Below the pieces are notes generated by a model that did not search any database, was not told the DNA's origin, and saw only the letters and a list, made by a program, of their open reading frames with translations. From Bugulina stolonifera (Eukaryota > Bryozoa > Gymnolaemata > Cheilostomatida > Bugulidae): a stretch of 64,000 nt of DNA. This document shows, piece after piece, positions 1 to 12,548 of this stretch (positions are counted from its first letter, which is position 1; each line of letters opens with the position of its first letter). The DNA lies in contig OW285196.1 in NCBI GenBank assembly GCA_935421135.1, positions 6,092,001-6,156,000 on the forward strand, in the 5' to 3' direction. Both the position numbers and the translations under genes were made by a program.

Positions 1-143
1 ATGAATTGCACACAGTGTGAATCAGTAACTAGTGTAATAAATAATGCATATTGTATGAACTGTACCTGGTAATCTGAGCAATGGTTATACACATAATATT
101 ATTATACTATTCATAGTAGTGCTTTGTCTGTGTGTTTTATAAG

Positions 144-255
144 GTTGGTTGAGGCAAAAAAGAACTCTGAAGGAGAATCTGTACAGATTGCTCTGTTCTC
201 CAGCTGCTCCAACAGTAACCCGACGTACGATGCTGACCAAGACACCTGTCTGTAG
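144..255 (+). CDS. Gene A, last exon (NHL-propeller family), 5' part outside window
   Basis: This is the terminal exon of a cluster member whose other exons lie to the left of the window. It begins after an AG acceptor (ttataag) and ends at TAG 253-255. The 112-nt length, the phase and the wording of the peptide (LVEAKKNSEGES..., then two cysteines, then a stop) match exon 7 of genes B, C and D. No signal of its function can be read from this exon alone. The two cysteines flanking the final segment are retained, as in B-D, and there is no hydrophobic tail, so the product should be secreted like C and D. An AATAAA lies at 664-669, where B and C also have theirs. Confidence 0.85.
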
Positions 256-1256
256 AGTGATGGGAGAATAGTTGTCCATAACTACATTAAAACAAATATA
301 TGACCACCAACATAATTATACAAAGGTATATTTTAATCCAATTATCCAATCATGCATATAGCACATAATATTGTAGGAAAATATAAAATATATTTACTAA
401 ACAATATTAATACTGGATATTAGCTGTATGACCTTCCTTAACAGACGGAGTCATCAATTATCTTGTTAGTTGAGCATTTTTTAGGAAATTTGGAACTTTG
501 TTATGGTTTTACATGTATTATGGTTATACATGTACAATATGTACATGTAGTAGGCCTATGTGTTTTACTTCCAACTATTTTTAGTCAATTTATGTATGCA
601 GTATACTACAATGCCTGCATTTAACTGGTGATCTAAAGTACATGTATGCTGTAACACATATACAATAAAATTGCACTAAACTGCACTACATCATATTTTT
701 CACTCTACAAATTCCACATGTACATGTACATTGTATGCGTACGTACATTTAAAATATATCTGTATGTACAGTCAATAAGAAATGCAATAAATATACTTCA
801 AGTGTGCAAATAAATCAGATCATAGCAATTTAAAGCTAAACATATTCGATTTAGATGTTTGTGCTGGCAGAGATATATTTTGTTACCTAGATATGTGGAA
901 AAATTTTCTGCTGCGTCACATTTTACTATCTACACATAATTGTAATGCTCCAAAACTCCACTTGAGTACATTGACTGCTATTATGAGGAGACTAATACTT
1001 ACATGATTTTTGAATGTCACCAGTGTAGGTCTCTATAGATTACTAAATATAGCATCTCATTTAAATTGTGCAATGCACATCAATGTTACCAGTGAATTGT
1101 CAAGCATATGAGCTGATAAATGCATTTAACTAGACATACATCTCAAGGTACACAGTTTGGATCAGTACCTTCAGTTCAGCATCAGTGGACCTGATGCAAT
1201 CATGTAGATGTACATGATACAACATATATATGTACATGTAATAATGTACATGTGTA
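256..1256. other. 3' flank of gene A; no further gene seen
   Basis: AT-rich sequence with the putative gene A polyadenylation signal AATAAA at 664-669, followed by a TGCACTAAA-type stretch that recurs after the AATAAA of gene C (21185-21190). Many TACATGTA palindromes are present. ORFs here are short and show no splice-bounded coding pattern. Confidence 0.5.
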
Positions 1257-1547
1257 CAGGGCTGTAACAACCAGGGGGGCAAGGTGGGCATTTGCCACCC
1301 CAGAAATCTGTCCAAAAGCAAAAATTTGTTGGAGTAAATTCTCCAAAGGTGATCTTTGTACACATTGATCACACAGTTATGGGCAGTGTTATAGTCTAAA
1401 AGACAGTATAGGTGGCCTGTGATCCTGCTTATTTGACTGGGATTTGTTAGAAAACATTTTAAGCTATTTTTAGTATCTGTCTGGGCAGCCAGATACTCCG
1501 GCTTGGGCTTTTTGCCCCCTCAGCCAAAAATAGTTGTTACACCCCTG
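1257..1547. mobile_element. hAT-like MITE with terminal inverted repeats
   Basis: The ends are inverted repeats: left CAGGGCTGTAACAAC, right GTTGTTACACCCCTG. The flanks carry an 8-bp target duplication with one mismatch (catgtgta at 1249-1256, catgtgtg at 1548-1555), the length expected for hAT elements. At 291 bp it has no coding capacity, so it is non-autonomous. Confidence 0.75.
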
Positions 1548-2362
1548 CATGTGTGTATAATTGTATGTGAGACTTAGAACAAAATTGGTAACGATCATTA
1601 AATTTAGTTCAGATGCATTTCATCTTGCCTGTTACAACTTTCTTTATCCAAAATAATAATCATAAACCGATTGCTATTGTTTGGTAAGTTAGAAAATTGA
1701 TTAATAATTTATTCTGTCCTTGTCCTAGATACATGGAATAGCTAGATTGCACACTCTACAGCTGAATGAGCTTAATATTCACCAGCTTTTTGCTCAATTT
1801 GAATCATATCACGCTAAATGACCTTCACCTCTAATATTAATGATTAATCATAATAAATAGTTTAACGCTGAGTGGTCAAACAATATTAATACCAAAATGA
1901 TGCTGAAAGCATGGTCAGACCACCTTTAGATGTTTCTGAATCAGGACAAAAACATGTAAACAGACTCCCAAAATTCAAAAGTACCAAAGTTGGTATGTTT
2001 CACCTAAGAATAGGCTTGTTCCATGCACAAATGCGATTTGGCAATATACTTTTAGTGTCTACTGCACATGTATAATAAAATAGAGAAAATTTGCATTTTC
2101 AAAAGTATTGATGTGCTTCGATTGATAGTCCAATTTCAGGAGAAAACATTTTTAACCTTTTGTTGGCAAGTATCAATTGAGTGTTATATGTATATCATCC
2201 CAGTCTATTTCTATGTACATGTATAATTCAGTTTGTGTAGCAATTACTTGTACATGTAGCCAATTAATACACCAGTTGAGTTCTTGCAGCTTTCAGCACA
2301 TTGAAAGCTATCATTGCATATGTTTTATGTGGGGGCGGTGGGGGAAGGGGGCAATAGGATAA
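1548..2362. other. Intergenic, nothing recognised
   Basis: AT-rich sequence without a supported exon or element. Short ORFs here lack splice context and conserved motifs. Confidence 0.4.
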
Positions 2363-3560
2363 GCAATTTCAAAGGTGGTCCCAAGGCCACAAAGTTTGGG
2401 CAGCCCTGATCTGTAGAATGACCTGGCAAATAGTAGATTAATGTCATCTAGTGTTGAATATTGTGCTTGTTTTTGTTCATAATGCTTGTTTGTAGAGAAA
2501 AATATACCTGCTGTTGTATCTTAATGCCTTAAACACATAACATTCTAATTATAAATATACATGTACTATGTTGTCCAAATATAATATTTTGTTGGAATAG
2601 AGTCACAACCATTAGTTCCCCCATGGAGATAAACTGTCTGTTTTTTGTCAAAACTGTCATGTGGTCATGTAATGTATCAGATATCATTTTATATGTCAAA
2701 ACTGTCACTCAGTGGCACCAGTTGAATGATGCATGACTGGAATTTTCATATTAGTTTATATTATTCTTAGACTGACATTCCTCGTAGGGCATCTAAAATT
2801 TATTGAAATTCCATCTAACAAATTATGGCTGTTAATACATTATTTCTATTAGTAGCCAACTTTGGTTTCAGCTTCGCAGTGTACTCAGTATATTATTTCT
2901 TGCTTCAATCATGACATGCTATGTACACTTTTTGTAGTACTGTAAATAAAGTACAATGTAGCTGCAAGAATATGATTTGAATGCATCAGTTTAGAGTCAC
3001 ACACTGATAACAATGAGAAAGTATGAGAATGTGTAGTTATTTAGATACAACGCTAACATCGGATTAGACCAACATAGTGTCCTTTTTTGCAATATACGTC
3101 AATAATTGTGTGAAATAATATCTTGAAACTGATACCTGTATTCTGATATACTGATGTTTTATCTGGAGATCTGACTCGCTTGATGTTTACAATTATTATA
3201 CATAATTATATACAATATACATGTAGTTACAGTCTCTACGTGGTAGTAATAAGAGTGGCTCATATAGAAATGCATAGTCTATATACTCATGTTATATGCT
3301 GTTTTTTGTGTGCTGTTCGCCGTCAGAGAAATTGTCCCACCATGCCTCCCATGAAGGTTAAAATGAGCTGCAATCTTGAACAGTGAGCAACATTGTTAAT
3401 TTGTCTCAAGCAGCACTTGCTATGCTTAAATCACAACTATACAACCGCTTTCAATTTTGTTTTACAAGCCTATACGTTCATGTAATGCAAGTGCTCATTG
3501 TTGAAAATAAAATGATTACATAATACTACATCTAGCTGTCAGTCGTGACTATTACAAATA
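2363..3560. repeat. Dispersed repeat family R1, copy 1
   Basis: Aligns by eye over most of its length with 50195-51640, for example through the shared stretch TTATTTAGATACAACGCTAA and the distal ATCTAGCTGTCAGTC. Parts of it also recur at 45720-46210 and 48340-48990. A G/A-rich tract at 2330-2350 precedes it. No clear terminal repeats or open reading frame were found, so its class is unknown. Confidence 0.6.
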
Positions 3561-3689
3561 CAAATCATGGTACTGAACAATACACAGCTATTTATGGGCT
3601 AATATTACACACCTAGACAGTAATAATTGATATAATTATAATGCATATGTATCTGAAATACTAAACCTGTAGTAGGTGCAGGTTGTCAG

Positions 3690-3812
3690 TGTCCCTTGTA
3701 AAAATGCTTGTATATATCCAAGTATATTCATATTGACATACCAGGCTAAGGTGCAGACAACTTCTATATGCGCTACTACATGAAGCATAGTATTATCACT
3801 ACATTAGGAGTT
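3690..3812 (-). other. Minus-strand exon-like module (IEVVCTL type), copy 1
   Basis: On the minus strand this reads HIEVVCTLAWYV and stays open on both sides. The same peptide pattern (x[IV]E[VI]V[CYF][TS][LMI]) recurs on the minus strand at about 13.9, 34.8, 35.4, 35.7, 36.2, 37.0 and 54.1 kb. Copy 1 and the 54.1-kb copy align over roughly 100 bp. It may be an exon of a repeated gene or part of a repeat; function unknown. Confidence 0.35.
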
Positions 3813-4029
3813 ATCTTCTCTTTAAATAATAGGTTTGATTAAAAGCTGCGCCACCAGGGAGCATTGAAACAATGATGAATAATAGTGTTTAGTGAAGTAT
3901 AACAATGTAGTTGGTTACATGCAGTGGGGAATTGGGTTTGATTATTCGCTGATACAATCGGTAAGTTTTTTGTATGTATGTGATTTATTCAACCAAAATA
4001 TCGCCCATATGGAGTGATAACACTAGGTC

Positions 4030-4660
4030 CTTACAAAAGGTTATTATTACAATGGTACATGGAAAAAGTAAAAAAACTGCTCTTTCTCTTCTCAGTTCTG
4101 CATCTGGCTGGTCTAAATTTGACATGCAGGCCTTCGAGAGGATGTTTTAAAATTATTAAAACTGATCCTACTAAAAAGAGGGTGGCTCTGGTCTCCACTA
4201 ATCTTGTCAAAATAGTTTTGAGCTGTAGAAAAAAGAAAGTCATTTACAGTAGATAGGCCAAGAACAGATAGACGGTCATCGTATTGCTCTATATTACTAA
4301 AAATCACTTTGGTTGCTGTCTTCTGAAGTCGCTCTAATTCATCCCTGTCTTTTTCGCCAAACAAGTATACAAAGCAGGGGATGCATATGAAATAACAAGT
4401 TTGAGGTTGGTTTTGTAAAAAGTTGAAAGACCATCAGAATTAATCCCCATTTGTTTGAGTTGTTTTATTAAAGATGTGCGTCTGCTGCACTTTCCTATAA
4501 CATCACTGACATGAGTAGAAAAAGTAAGTTTAGAATCTACAGTAATACCTAAAGATTTGGCACTTTGGTATTTCTTATTGGCTGATACACCATATCCATG
4601 ATTACTTTGCTGGAACACGAGTCGGAATCCAGTCTACATGACTACCAACAAGCCAAAATG
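4030..4660 (-). pseudogene. CR1/L2-like LINE reverse-transcriptase relic, 3' end
   Basis: Three overlapping minus-strand frames together read as the C-terminal part of a non-LTR retrotransposon reverse transcriptase. The upstream piece (4618-4334) carries SLGITVDSKLTFSTHV and ISYASPALYTC, typical of the thumb region of CR1/L2/Jockey proteins. The next frame (4364-4113) continues with DELERLQKTATKVIF and DQSHPLFSRISF. A third frame carries the end of the protein (CRTEKR...). At least two frameshifts separate the frames, so the copy is dead. A related C-terminal scrap is at 42608-42740. The 5' part of the element is absent. Confidence 0.75.
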
Positions 4661-6240
4661 AATTAATTGTTCAAAATATTTACTTCAAAAGATTGTGAAG
4701 TCTTCTAGGAAGGTACAATAATATGTGTAGCTCTTCTGTCTGACGAGTTCATGGTGGAAATATTCTCTTGTGGTAATCAGGGTGTCGTCGATGGACAAGC
4801 ATGAACAGGTTTATACCATCAAAGGTATTTCACTTGTGAGGTAGTTTAGGATGAGATATAAATCAACAAATAATATAGCAGCACTACTTTGTTTAACTAC
4901 ATGTACCTGCATGTACATGAATACATACTGTTATCTTTGTGTGAAAGCCCTTGTGCACTTGGTGTAACTAGCTGTCTTCAACATTAAATTTATTGAGCGC
5001 ATATACTCAAAACAGAAGCAGAAAGAAACTGGTAATTAGCTACTGAGCGTGGGCACCTGTGTGGGTTTTATTTGATCACATTGTCAGGCAACTCTAGCTT
5101 CCGTTGCACCCCAACTAATTGTGTACATTCAGCCACCTACCTCTATGTAGGCAAAGTTGTCTTCTCTTTGTCTAATTCAATCTTAGGAGAGGACAACTTC
5201 ATGTGTCTTTGACTTTTGAAGTCACATGTAGTTACATGCAGCGTATTATTAATAGGGTAGATCATCATCATTTTGTGCTGCTGCGCAACGTCTTGTAATA
5301 TTTCATTTAAATACTAACCAGGAGAATGGCAGGAAAGGGGTGACAACTTCCAATACCATCTCATATGTTCACTGTTGTTGGGTCACTATTTAGAATTATG
5401 GTTGGTGTATTCATGACGAATATCATTACTCAGATCTATGTTGAACCTACATGTATATCGTCAAAGCGATTTGTAACAGACATTTCAAATTTTTCTATGT
5501 CGAATAACTTGTATTAGAACCAATATGTAATATTCTCATAATTTTTTTCTGGTTGAACAGCAAATCAGGAACAAGAGTAAAACCATATATTATTACATTA
5601 TTAGATTAACAAGGTGACACCAAAGGGGGGTCTTCAATGGAGCTTCATTTGTGGTGTGCCTTACTCGAGGTCACAGCATGCCTAAATGGTTTCAAGCAAA
5701 CATTTTCATGACCAGTTCCAGTGAAAGTTCAATGTTAACACACCTAAACCCTGATGTCACTTCCTTAGTTTCATGAAACGTTCAGCTAAAGTTGACCAAT
5801 GTGGGCATCTCATGGGAACTTTAATGTACAGACAACAAAATCATTTCCATATACAATGTACTTTATATTATGTAATCTGTTAAACCTACATATACATTTA
5901 TCAAGTTAATCAACTTTTCCAAACTGGTCTGTTCTGACCACCTAAGCTAGTAGTACATCATTTCTTCAAGCTGGAAATTCCTTCTCATTTATTTATTCAA
6001 TCATTACTATTTACAGTCATTGAGCAGGTAACTTCAACAAGATCATAGTCTAAGGGACACATTGCAAACATCTCTTTAAACCAAGAAATTGAATGCCCCA
6101 GCACCTACATGTATATGTAGCTCTATTATACACATCTAACAATATTGCTATGTTATATAGCATTGCATGTACATGTATGTGTTCATTTCGCATGGGTATG
6201 GCATTATTTATTTGTTGCCAAACAAATGAAGGCTATGACA
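4661..6240. other. Intergenic, nothing recognised
   Basis: No supported exon. A short inverted motif (gttgtcttctc ... gagaggacaac, 5155-5205) suggests a hairpin or MITE remnant, but its limits are unclear. The segment from about 6060 is the 5' flank of gene B and resembles the 5' flank of gene C from about 16300. Confidence 0.4.
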
Positions 6241-6247
6241 TGTACAT

Positions 6248-6350
6248 GACACATGTCCTATATGTGTCACTAATTAATATTAAAGAACTTAGCCTAAAAC
6301 TTGCTGGCAATCCTAAGGCATAGATGTCAGACTGGTGCATTATATAAGTA
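6248..6350 (+). promoter_or_regulatory. Promoter block of gene B
   Basis: A TATA-like box TATATAAGTA lies at 6341-6350, about 70 bp before the ATG. Upstream, GAACTTAGCCTAAA (from about 6285) and GGCAATCCTAAGGCA match the block before gene C (16501-16541) and, with more changes, that before gene D (about 37148-37190). Conservation in non-coding DNA among three paralogues supports a regulatory role, although recent duplication alone could explain part of it. Confidence 0.65.
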
Positions 6351-6417
6351 ACGATGCTACACTGCTGAGCATCACTACTTATTACATTGAGTTGAGACCA
6401 CTAAGTGGAAGGAGAAG

Positions 6418-9400
6418 ATGGGGACATTGCATCTACATTTACTGTTACTAGTAAGTATCCAATCATCAAGTTGGAAAATTTGAACTACAGCAAAAATTGT
6501 TTTCAATTTTTCATTGCATTTCCGTTGTACCTTGCACAGGATTTACTAGTGCTGGGCGGTGTTTCTGTGTCATTCAGTTTTTTCGGTTTTTTTTCATTCG
6601 GTTCAGAAACCGCCAAAATTTAAAATGTGAACCGACACCGAATGCGGCGGTGCGGTTTTATTCGGTTTTAAAAGTCAAACCGCACCTGGCCTCTTAGCGC
6701 ACCCACTTTCAATAATGGCTGGCGTTGAAAACACGTGAATTCATGTTATGCTTCTTTCAATCCTTATAATTCGATGCCATCCTTGGAATTTAGACTTAGC
6801 TGCAGCCATAATATTATCACCCAGTGGTTATTTATTGTAGTTTCACTCCTTTATAGCAGTTACGATTGCATATTATTATAAATAATAAACATTTAATAAT
6901 TGTAAAGTATTAAACTAAATGAAAATGGCTGCCATTTTAGTGCTTCTTTTAATCCTTATAATTCGATGCCATCCTTGGAATACAGACTTAGCTGCAGCCA
7001 TCAGTGTCACCCAGTAAGGGTTCACTGTAGTTTTCATTTGATTCTAGTAGTCAAACTTGCATGTTGTTATAAATAATTAATATTTAATTATTGCAAATTA
7101 TTGAACAAAATAAAAATGGCGGCCATTTCCGGTAATGGCTGAAACGCCGATCACGTGAATTTATGTTATGCACCTTTCAATCTTTATAATTCGATGTCAT
7201 CCTTTGAATAAATACTTAGCTACTGCTATCATTGTCACCCAGAGATGATTTACTTTAGTTTCACTGAATTCCAGTTGTTATACTTCCATATTATTATAGA
7301 TGATTGGCATTTAATAATTGCAATCTATTAGAGTAAATTTAAAATGGCCGCCATTACAGCTTAAAAGTAGGGTGTGACAACTCCAATATTGAGTATTTAA
7401 TTTCCGGTTCGGTTCGGTGTTTTTTCATGAATAAAAAAAACTGAATTAAACCGAGGGTGAGAAGACAACTTCGGTTTCATTCAGTTTTTTAGAAAAATCA
7501 GCAAAAAAACTGAATGCACATGCAAATCAAAACCGCCCAGCACTAGGATTTACTCTCCATCTTTATTTCTTTGTTATTGTAAATATTATCCAGTTGTAAA
7601 ATGATTCTTAAATGCATAACCAAGGTAGAAAGTGCAGCAAGTTAGTTAGTACATTATTACCCTCACTTTACAGCAAAGCCTAATGTTTTAAAACCTGTAT
7701 TTTACAATGATGACTATCTTAAATTTAGAGCTTTGTGACTACCAGAACTGCAGTTGTCTTAGCAGATTCACCTAAGGCAAACCCGTTAAGGTAAGTTTAC
7801 TAATGAATCCACTGCTACCTTACCAATGTTAAACTATAGTGGGAATTATGCATATTATTTAGTTTTATAATAATAATTTTATTACTAATGTTTATGCATT
7901 TACAGTGTAACTTTCAACAAGTCAGAGCAGTTTTTACAAACCGGCCATGTCTACCATATTGCTACGGATCTGTACAAGAATGATGGGAGTATTCTGTTTG
8001 GTACTCCTGAACATCTTAAAACCACTGATGGGCAGACAACTTCAACTCTTGCAACTATCCCGGGCACGTTGATAGCTGATTTCACACAAGTCAACTCCAC
8101 CCATGTTGTTCTAGTTGCCAGTGATAAGCAACATTGTATCAAGATTTTAAATCGACAAAATAATCAGCTACAAACATTAGCAGGGACATGTGGTACCCCA
8201 GGCTATGTTGAAGGAGGGGTGGGTGTTGGGAAGTTATATTATCCATTGGGCATTGTGGTAGATGTAAGGAATCCAGGCAAACTGCTAGTAACAGATACCA
8301 GTAACAATGCTCTGAGGTCTGTAGATTTACATACTGGAGAGTTGGATACAGTTGTTAGATCAGGTCTTCGACATCCTTCTTGTATGCTGTGGATAAACAA
8401 TAATTTACTTGTAACTAATGAGCATTACATCTCAGAAGTAAACTGGTTAAACAATGGAACTGTTACAAACACTATAATTGCTGGTTCCACATCTAGTGGG
8501 TATGTTGATAGTAGTTTAAGTGACTCTAGGTATAACCACCCACGTGAGCTAATAGAGGTGGGAGAAGGTCTCATCTTAGTTGCTGATTACATTAATAGTA
8601 AACTCCGCCTACTAAATATGAACACAAGTATAGTAGGTCCAGTATGTACCGATGGAGTGTTCACGTGTAGCAGTGGTACTCAACTACCATTTGATCCACA
8701 ATCTCTTCTTAAAGCAAATAATGAAATACATGTTAGGACGAACAAGGGTATCTACAAATCCAGTGGTGAGTTAGCAATACCTACAGATACATATACATGT
8801 ATGACATGACTTTTTAGTGTGTAACTGATTTTTACTGGTAATTAGACATGTTCCTAATACAAGCATTGTATTTTGTGACCTGCAACTATTATGTTGTTTA
8901 TATTACATAGTATGTGACATGTAGCAATCACATAGTAGTAGGATACAATAATTATTAGTCACTAACCTTGGATTGCTATATGACCATGATAGTTCTATCT
9001 TTCTCCTGCAGTAGTAGACATGTACTGTACTTGGTAATCACAGGTTCAGGAAATATTATGTTTAGTTGAATTCAATGAAATCACTATGTTATAATTATTT
9101 TAAATTATATACACCGTAGAATAATGATACGTGTACTACTGTATCCACATTTATTGCACAAAATTAATTTATTCCACACTGGGTCATGTCTACTCCATAT
9201 ATTCCGCTCTACAGAATCTATAGTGTCAAGACAGGCTGTTGTAGACTATTGAATGTTAACAGGAAGTGACCTACCTGTCCAAGCTCGGTGTCCGTATAGC
9301 AACGCAACAGTCTACGTTGGCCCAGATCAGGAAACAGTAGATGTCAGACTGCCCTGTGGAAATACTGCTGTCCTGCCTCGCGGAGTCTACCAGTTTTAAA

Positions 9401-10904
9401 GGGAACACAACTCTTACACCTGTAGCTACTATGTCCATGCAGTCGGTAAGTTTTATATTTTATCCTTGTTAACCAATCATAAGTAGCGTATGTTTAATGA
9501 TTGTACATGTAATACCAAACACACAATTGATGTTATACTTGTATGGTGTCTTATCCATGAGCAAGTATTATTGTTTAATTGATAGTCTGCGGTTTTCTGA
9601 TTAAGGTCTGGCCATGTCATTGGATAATTACTAGTAAATTCAATTTTCGGAGCTGTTAGACATGCGCTATAATACAATCTGGTAGAACATATTTTTGTAT
9701 ATTTTGCTACAATAACCGCATATTGGTTAAGTATATTTTATGATTTTATTGTTATCCAAAAATGTAGTCTGTGAAGCATTATTTATTATGATGTACACAT
9801 GTACATCATTTTATTATATTGTTGTAGATTCTCCAGTGATAAGAGCTTTGGTGTTCAAGGCAGAGTATGAAACTAATTGTTCATCTGTATCAAACAACAA
9901 TACCCAAGTATTGCTTCAATCTATTCTCCTACAGAGAAAGTTTCAATCAATCTGTATTGAAAGTAAGTTCCTGCAAACGCTTCACATTGAATGTACATTG
10001 TAGATGTTGAGAAATTGTATATTGTAAACTACATGTACATGTAAGTAGTAGTTATAGTAGCCCATATAACAAAAGAGACAATGATCTATAGAATGCTACA
10101 CTGCTGTTATTCCACAACAATTCAATTGTCCAACAGATCTATTTCAAATTAACATTCTCAACATCTAGTCCACCTTACAAGATGCTACAAGGTTTTGTCT
10201 TCAATGATCCAAATGCCTAACAACTAACTGTAGATTGTACCATGTCCTCAACTAAACAACCCTGGTTTGTTTGTAATGAGAATCTTCTGACTGTTTATTG
10301 GCCAACGGATAAAGTCTATGGTGTTGATGTGGTGACACCGCTCCCTGCTCTGACTGATCGGCTGAAAAAGAGGATCCAGCAGACACCTGATATGTGCACA
10401 GAAATAGTTATCTTTGCAACTCATGCGTAAGTATTTTCTAGTATATCACCGCTCTTCATTTTCCGCCTACCCACTTTGGGGACAACAAACACAGGTCATC
10501 AGATACAGAGTACATATCATATTCTGTTATTGATTATACTGGTTGTGGACACTGACTGTATGCTTAGGTAGAAATATCTAGCAATAAGAACTACTATATT
10601 ATACGAAACGGTGCAAAATGTACCTCAACCATTGCATATGAACTCAGACTTACAAACGAATATGAATCAATAACTTTTGCAGTAAATAATGTACATTGTA
10701 TTAAATGTATATTACATGGTAGTCTGAGTGTTGATTATCCACATAATATTATTTACTACTCATAGAGTTGATTTGTCTGTGTATTTCATAAGGTTGGTTG
10801 ATGCCAAGAAAAACTCTGAAGGAGAATCTGTACAGATTGCTCTGTTCTCCAGCTGCTCCGACGGTAACCTGACTTACAACGCTGACAAGGACACATGCGT
10901 GTAG
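6418..10904 (+). pseudogene. Gene B: NHL beta-propeller family member with a premature stop in exon 4
   Basis: Seven exons read from splice signals and from genes C and D: 6418-6450, 7729-7790, 7906-8765, 9263-9445, 9828-9962, 10234-10426 and 10793-10904. All junction phases fit. Exons 1-2 give a signal peptide (MGTLHLHLLLL...VVLADS). Exon 3 gives an NHL-type propeller with repeats such as TLAGTCGTPGYVEGG, NPGKLLVTDTSNNALRSVDL and AGSTSSGYVD. Exons 4-7 give the cysteine-bearing C-terminal region. In exon 4 an AAA codon of the paralogues is TAA (9397-9399), which stops the protein at codon 364 of 526. The rest is undamaged, so either the loss is recent or a secreted propeller-only protein is still made. 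Intron 1 holds a hAT-like insertion. A putative AATAAA lies at 11306-11311. Confidence 0.85.
6547..7545. mobile_element. Non-autonomous hAT-like element in intron 1 of gene B
   Basis: The termini are TAGTGCTGGGCGGT and ACCGCCCAGCACTA, flanked by a perfect 8-bp target duplication ggatttac (6539-6546 and 7546-7553). Intron 1 of gene C keeps the unoccupied site (cacaagatttacttgcc, about 16746-16762), which confirms insertion after duplication. Inside are three imperfect copies of a roughly 190-230-bp repeat (each with AATTCGATGCCATCC or a variant, near 6770, 6960 and 7185). There are also subterminal CGGTT-rich tracts on both sides. No transposase is encoded. Confidence 0.88.
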
Positions 10905-11679
10905 ACTCATGGAAGTACATTCATCTAAAATTATAATCTACAAGTACATGTATCTGACTATCAACATGTATGAGGGTTTATTTTAATCCAATCTTACAAT
11001 TATACACCTATGCGTATATTTGCTAAACAATGTTAGCTCTGAATATATCGTTTGCTCAACCTTCTTTTTGCAGACTGAGTAAAAATTTATCCTGTTAGTA
11101 AACCATTTCAGAGGAAGTTTGAATTCCATTATGATTATTATGCATAGACATGCATGCGTATATGTATTATATGATGTGTTTTACTTCTGGTAATTTTTTA
11201 GTCAGTTTACATTTGTATGCACGCGATATTATACAACACGTCTTTTAGTTAACTTTCAGACACATACTCTGCTCTGATTCATTACATATTTATAATTGAA
11301 ACTGAAATAAAGCTACATAAGAAAATGCACTCACTATGCGTAACCTTCACCCTATAAGCTTAGAAGCATAGCCGGATCGTTAACTGCCAAAACATAGCGT
11401 TCATACCACCTGATCAAAAGCCAAAATCGAAAATAGATATGCCGACTCCAAGAAAAGAAATGTTGTCTCCAGAACCAATTATAAAAATGCACGCTATAAA
11501 TTCCAGAACCAGAAGTTCATAAAAAGGGCTGGCATACATGAGAGGGCTAAGTTGGCATCACCCACTATTCATTGGAGGTATTGCATATACAATGATTGCG
11601 TAAGCTTTTCTACTAATTACTATGTGTTGTGTGCATTCTCAGAGATGTATGCATTGTAGAGCTTACTACATGCAAACCT
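10905..11679 (+). other. 3' UTR and downstream flank of gene B
   Basis: The sequence after the stop resembles the flank of gene C. AATAAA at 11306-11311 (within ACTGAAATAAAG) matches 21185-21190 after gene C. The site cttgggctg at 11681-11689 is the empty-site counterpart of the Harbinger-like insertion downstream of gene C. Confidence 0.6.
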
Positions 11680-12548
11680 GCTTGGGCTGTCACTTTATGA
11701 TTGAGCTGAAAGACTGATGATAATACTGATATTACCGTTCTAAAAATCTATAATAATGGTTGTGGACGTAGCCATATACATATATATACCCAAAGAACCT
11801 AGTGTTCTATAAAACAAATAAAAATTGTATTTTTGCTTAAGAGTTGTTGCCCCCTGGAGGTGCACAAAAATTGGCTCAATTGCGGTAAATGACATACTAC
11901 TTGTACTTGCGTGTTACATGTTGAACAATGACAGTAGGTAATACCAGTGTATCACTTGACAGTTTAAGATTAAACTCTAGGCAGAGTGTAATTTTATCAA
12001 AACACCAATTTAACCAACTGTTGACAGACAAGTCAGTAATTCTGGTCAAAGGTCTGAACCTACAGCATATTCTGTTTAGCATGCAGGAGAAGTTACATTC
12101 TATATACATGTACTTTACTAGTTCACCATCCCTACCCTAAACCGCAACCACAGACAAAACTTAAGCTATTCTTCCACGACAGTGCCAGTCTTTGGTTAGA
12201 TTAATTTACACGACATACAGCTTCCGCCCGTGTTGCAGTCAGTAGAATATATCACAAATTAAATGCTAAATTGATATTAGTTTATTTAATGATTTTGTTT
12301 AATTATCTTAATAGCAAAACCCAGCTGCTAGTAGCTTGTCAAAGGATCTTAAGTTAGTGTAAAAGTACTGGTTGACCACCCATACTTTCAGCCTTAACCA
12401 CAAACAAGGAACTTAGGCTATCAAAAGTTTTTTCACTACTGTACATGTATTACCTAACAGGAATGATGTGAGCTAATGACTTAGTACATACATGTATTTA
12501 TTTATACAACCTAGTGATGGAAATATACAGGTAACTTCAATTGCCACA
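11680..12548. repeat. Paralogous downstream block of unit B
   Basis: Matches 23358-23960 downstream of gene C through long shared stretches, such as AGAGTTGTTG, CACTTGACAGTTTAAG and CTCTAGGCAGAGTGTAATTT. It ends in a propeller relic in both units, so gene and relic were duplicated together. No coding function is evident. Confidence 0.7.
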
